A DNA stretch of 64,000 nt, from positions 1-64,000 of the forward strand of contig JANOGW010000012.1 of assembly GCA_031406155.1 (NCBI GenBank). The letters are read 5' to 3'. How positions within the stretch are numbered: position 1 is the first letter of the stretch; every line of letters begins with the position of its first letter. Below the pieces are notes generated by a model, which was not told the origin of the DNA, did no database searches, and worked only from the letters and a program-made list of their open reading frames with translations. A program made the position numbers and the translations under genes. Source of the stretch: JACMNW01 sp031406155 (lineage in GTDB: Bacteria > Pseudomonadota > Alphaproteobacteria > Rhodobacterales > Rhodobacteraceae). Of the stretch, positions 60,962-64,000 are shown one piece after another.

Positions 60962-61114
60962 GTCGTATCCTTTCGGGTTTGGGTAAGCAGAAGGTTAGCT
61001 CGTTTCGATAAACCCAACATGTGCCCCGACCCTAGGATATGCAAAATCACCAGTTTGCTATCCGATAGCACGTTCCTAAGATATTGATTAAAAAAGTTAT
61101 TAATGCGGGTTCCG

Positions 61115-62272
61115 TTAATTCGACCCGATCCGGTTTGCCGCTGCCTGCCCTGCCCAACGACCCGTCGCCCAGCATCCAGTCAGCAGATAGCCTCCTGTCG
61201 GAGCCTCCCAATCCAGCATTTCGCCACAAACATACACACTGCGAATCGCTCGCAGTTCCAGGTCAGCGGAAACAGCGGAATGCGTAATGCCGCCAGCCAC
61301 CGAAATCGCTTCGTCCATGGGGCGCGGCCCTTGATGCGCTACCATCAACCGCTTGACCGTTTGCCCCAGCGGCAGACCGCGGCCAAACTCCATCACCAGT
61401 GCCACCGCTACCGGGGCGAGCCCCAGCTTGCGCAGCCGGTTCGCTGCCGTCTCGCCCGTGCGCATGCGGGCAAGCCGCGCCTCGACCTCCGCCGCCGCGA
61501 TATCGGGCATCAGATCAACGGCAAGGTCCGCGCCATCGCGCAGGGCGCGGGATACGGCATAGATGCCGCCCCCCTCCAGCCCCCGTGCCGAAATCACGAA
61601 TTCGCCGCGTTCGCGCTGCGCCCCGGCAATCAGCGCCGCGCCCTTGACCGGGGCTCCGTGAAAGCGCGACATGTGGCTTGACCAATCGACGCGAAGGCCA
61701 AAGTTCGCGGGTTTGAAGGGGGCGAGGTCAACGCCGCGGCCTTGCAACAGCGGCACCCAAGCGGCATCGGACCCAAGCCGCGCCCAACTGGCCCCGCCCA
61801 GTGCCAGCACGGTCGCCGCCGGCGTCAACACCTGCGGGCCAAGGGGGGTGTCAAAGACAAAACCGTCGCCTTCAAACCCGACCCAACGCCAGCGCGTGCG
61901 AATGTCCACGCCCGCCGCCGCCAGTCGCGCCAGCCAGGCCCGCAACAGGGGCGAGGCTTTCATGGCGCGGGGAAACACCCGCCCCGACGACCCGGTGAAC
62001 ACCTCCTGACCCAGATCGCGGCACCAGTCCCGCACCTGATCCGGCCCAAACCGGGCCAGCATCGGGTCCAGCCATCCGGTGTCATACCGGCGCTGGAAGT
62101 CTGTCAGCCCCTCGGCCTTGGTGACATTCAAACCTGACTTGCCCGCCATCAGAAACTTGCGCCCGACCGTCGGTTTTGCCTCGGCGACAATCACCTTGTG
62201 CCCGGCCAGTGCAAGTTGCTCGGCCGCCATCAATCCGGCCGGGCCCGCGCCGATGACAAGGGCACTTCTCAT
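61115..62272 (-). CDS. NAD(P)/FAD-dependent oxidoreductase, HI0933/BaiN family
   Basis: Flavoprotein of 385 aa, TIGR03862-like. SALVIGAGPAGLMAAEQLALAGHKVIVAEAKPTVGRKFLMAGKSGLNVTK is the FAD-binding start, FTGSSGRVFPRAMKASPLL the second conserved region, and ATVLALGGASWARLGSDAAW a third. The end VCGEMLDWEAPTGGYLLTGCWATGRWAGQAAA closes the flavin site. The substrate is unknown; relatives reduce double bonds or flavin-like compounds. It overlaps the MscS-like gene by 4 bp. No link with the photosynthesis genes is apparent. Confidence 0.85.
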   Translation of the reverse strand: MRSALVIGAGPAGLMAAEQLALAGHKVIVAEAKPTVGRKFLMAGKSGLNVTKAEGLTDFQRRYDTGWLDPMLARFGPDQVRDWCRDLGQEVFTGSSGRVFPRAMKASPLLRAWLARLAAAGVDIRTRWRWVGFEGDGFVFDTPLGPQVLTPAATVLALGGASWARLGSDAAWVPLLQGRGVDLAPFKPANFGLRVDWSSHMSRFHGAPVKGAALIAGAQRERGEFVISARGLEGGGIYAVSRALRDGADLAVDLMPDIAAAEVEARLARMRTGETAANRLRKLGLAPVAVALVMEFGRGLPLGQTVKRLMVAHQGPRPMDEAISVAGGITHSAVSADLELRAIRSVYVCGEMLDWEAPTGGYLLTGCWATGRWAGQAAANRIGSN

Positions 62273-63591
62273 GCCCCCACCGGTGGCATGGTGCCCCTGA
62301 TCTCGACCACCCGGTGCGGATAGGGCATTTCTATGCCTTCGGCCTTCAGCGCGTTCCAGATCGCGAACAACACCGGACTTGCGTACTTGTGCCGCCCGTC
62401 GTCAATGCCGCTGACCCAGTATTCGACCGCAAAATCGACCGCACTTTCGCCAAAGCCCTTCAGTTCGCAATCGGGCCCGTCGGGCACCTGCAAGATGAAG
62501 GGCAGTGCCGCCACCGCGGCTTCGATGATCGGCGGCACACGGTTGATGTCGGTGTCGTAGCTGACGGAAAACAGCGCCTCATAGCGGTTGGCCGAACCCT
62601 GATCGGAATAGTTCACCACCCGCGTGGTGATGAAATGTTCGTTCGGCACCACGATCCAGCGGCCATCAAAGGTTTCCAGCACGCAAGCGCGGGCGGTCAT
62701 CCTGACGATGGTGCCGCGTTCGCCGCCATCAAGCTCGACATAATCGCCGACCGTGGTCTGGCCTTCCAGCAGCAGGATCATGCCAGAAACGAAGTTCGCC
62801 GCAATCTGCTGCAGACCAAGCCCAACGCCGACACCCAAAGCACCGCCCAATACGGCAATCGCCGTCAGATCGATGCCCATGATCGACATCAAAAGCAGGA
62901 ACGCCGCGCCGAAAATGGCAATCTCGGCCAGTTTCACCGCCAACACCCGGGTCGCGGGGCGCAAAACCTCCTGTTTGCCGATGTAGGTCGCACTTTGCCG
63001 GTTTGACCACGCGCCAAGCCAGAACAGCAGCGCCCCGGCGATGACCCCGCGGATCAGCGCCAGAACCGAAAACCGGATATTGCCCAGCGCGATGATGGTT
63101 TCATCCAACTGCACCGCAATATCGTCAAGCACGCCAAGGGCATGAAGGGCGGCGATCGGGATCAGCACATAGCGACCGACCAGACGCAAGAACGGGTCTG
63201 TCACCACATCGCGCACCAGAATGCGCGCGGCCAGCAGCAGAAAGACCCGCTTGCCAAAGGCAATCACGTCGCCGGAACCAAAGATGGACCGGGTGATCCC
63301 TTCGCCCGCAGCAGTAAAGCCGTAGGCCAGAACCGGCATCAGCAACGGCAGGCACAGCAACCCCAGCCGCTGCACCCGTGCCAGCACGTGCATCTTGTCG
63401 GCAGCCGGGGTGATCAGTCGCGAAATCCGGGGGGAAAGCCAGCGGGCGGCAACCACGGCGGCGACATAGGCCAGTGCGAGCAAGGCAAACTGCGACCAAG
63501 CTGCCGGGCTTGCAAGCCATGCCAGTGCCGTCTCCCGGCCAAGGTCAATCCAGTCCAGCGCCTTCTCTGTCAGTTCGGATCGGTCTGCCAT
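62269..63591 (-). CDS. Mechanosensitive ion channel, MscS family
   Basis: Inner-membrane channel that opens under osmotic downshock. Preferred start ATG 63591 (MADRSELTEKALDWIDLGRE), 440 aa; a frame from 63648 adds a charged N-terminus. Several helices precede the MscS pore and beta domain: LTAIAVLGGALGVGVGLGLQQIAANFVSGMILLLEGQTTVGDYVELDGGERGTIVRMTARACVLETFDGRWIVVPNEHFI. The last part is the cytoplasmic alpha-beta domain ending MPYPHRVVEIRG. Overlaps the flavoprotein gene by 4 bp. Larger than E. coli MscS, as in MscS-like proteins with extra helices. Confidence 0.9.
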   Translation of the reverse strand: MADRSELTEKALDWIDLGRETALAWLASPAAWSQFALLALAYVAAVVAARWLSPRISRLITPAADKMHVLARVQRLGLLCLPLLMPVLAYGFTAAGEGITRSIFGSGDVIAFGKRVFLLLAARILVRDVVTDPFLRLVGRYVLIPIAALHALGVLDDIAVQLDETIIALGNIRFSVLALIRGVIAGALLFWLGAWSNRQSATYIGKQEVLRPATRVLAVKLAEIAIFGAAFLLLMSIMGIDLTAIAVLGGALGVGVGLGLQQIAANFVSGMILLLEGQTTVGDYVELDGGERGTIVRMTARACVLETFDGRWIVVPNEHFITTRVVNYSDQGSANRYEALFSVSYDTDINRVPPIIEAAVAALPFILQVPDGPDCELKGFGESAVDFAVEYWVSGIDDGRHKYASPVLFAIWNALKAEGIEMPYPHRVVEIRGTMPPVGA

Positions 63592-63720
63592 CTTGCGCCC
63601 CCGCCTTTTTGCTGGCCGTTGCCTACGCGCTTGATATGGCGGTGTCAAAGATCACTGGCGCTTTAAAATTCTGCACAGAATTTTGGCAAGGATTTTGCAG
63701 AAAAATTCTTACCCGCGCTC

Positions 63721-64000
63721 TTATATCAGACCCGCTGCCTGTCTTATCGTTTCGTCGCGCAGCGATATCTCCTGGCCAAGCCACGGGTCTGCGGCGGCGG
63801 TGCACATCCACAGCAACGCGCGCGCCGGCCAATCGGCCAGAATGTGCACCGACGGGTCAAGCTGACTGACCGGGTTGACGCCGCTTGCCTTGATGCGCAC
63901 CTGCATATCGGTGGCCACGGTACCGGGCGACAGTCCCAAGACCCGCAGGCCATGGCCATTTTCCTCCAGATGGGCGGCGCGCGTCAACATCGCGGCCCCG
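63721..64000 (-). CDS. Short-chain dehydrogenase, 5' part outside window
   Basis: Only the C-terminal part lies here: at least 90 codons ending in TAA at 63721, open to the window edge. The segment LTRAAHLEENGHGLRVLGLSPGTVATDMQVRI matches the post-catalytic PGxVxTxM region of SDR enzymes, followed by PARALLWMCTAAADPWLGQEISLRDE near the end. Active-site residues are upstream of the window. Substrate unknown. Same strand as the MscS gene, with a 129-bp gap. Confidence 0.75.
   Translation of the reverse strand, partial: GAAMLTRAAHLEENGHGLRVLGLSPGTVATDMQVRIKASGVNPVSQLDPSVHILADWPARALLWMCTAAADPWLGQEISLRDETIRQAAGLI

Noticed and set aside
1..64000. CRISPR arrays, tRNA or rRNA genes, insertion sequences, prophage
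   Set aside because: No repeat-spacer structure, cloverleaf, rRNA motif, transposase or integrase sequence was seen on either strand.

Overview
The window is a high-GC alphaproteobacterial chromosome segment whose central 45 kb (about 10.7-56.3 kb) is a nearly complete photosynthesis gene cluster. PufX follows pufM with no pufC, the carotenoid genes are of the spheroidene/spheroidenone type (crtA, crtI, crtB, crtC, crtD, crtE, crtF), and the ring-E cyclase is oxygen dependent (acsF with bciE; no bchE is seen). Together with PpsR/PpaA control, this points to Rhodobacterales close to Rhodobacter, Rhodobaca or Roseinatronobacter. The species cannot be fixed from the sequence alone.

Layout. 0-0.7 kb: end of a DUF3095 gene. 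0.9-10.7 kb: a tightly overlapping plus-strand operon with a peptide-type ABC importer (fused ATPase, binding protein, two permeases) followed by three glycosyltransferases, two of them paralogues around a GT4 enzyme. 10.7-12 kb: bciB-type 8-vinyl reductase. 12-16.3 kb: bchO, bchD, bchI, crtA (minus), with bchD split by a frameshift in a CG-repeat tract. 16.4-24 kb: crtI-crtB-tspO, crtC-crtD (minus), crtE-crtF. 24-32 kb: bchC-bchX-(small ORF)-bchY-bchZ-pufQBALMX, ending in a multi-hairpin 3' UTR and terminator. 32.3-34.3 kb: dxs. 34.3-49.8 kb (minus): bchF-bchN-bchB-bchH-bchL-bchM-lhaA-puhA-puhB-puhC-bciE-acsF-puhE-hemA in transcription order. 50-56.3 kb: ppaA(aerR)-ppsR-bchG-PucC-family MFS-bchP-idi.

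The genes form one programme. HemA, Mg-chelatase (BchHID with BchO), BchM, AcsF/BciE, BciB, BchLNB, BchF, BchXYZ, BchC, BchG and BchP can take glycine/succinyl-CoA to phytylated bacteriochlorophyll a. Dxs, Idi and CrtE feed isoprenoids to both pigments. The puf and puh genes supply reaction centre and LH1, and LhaA, PuhB, PuhC and PuhE assist assembly. Seven TGT-N12-ACA palindromes (PpsR/CrtJ operators) lie at crtA/crtI, crtD/crtE (two), bchC (two), bchF and bchG. Their repressor PpsR and its B12-binding antirepressor PpaA are encoded inside the cluster.

Right of the cluster (56.3-60.1 kb) is what looks like a collapsed cbb3-oxidase locus: an intact ccoI copper ATPase flanked by decayed ccoS and ccoH remnants, a perfect FNR box, and the universal-stress-protein gene that normally neighbours ccoNOQP. 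ccoNOQP and ccoG themselves are absent. The remainder (60.4-64 kb) is housekeeping: a secreted peptidoglycan-binding-like protein, a BaiN/HI0933-family flavoprotein, an MscS channel and the end of an SDR gene. No tRNA, rRNA, CRISPR array, insertion sequence or prophage was recognised.
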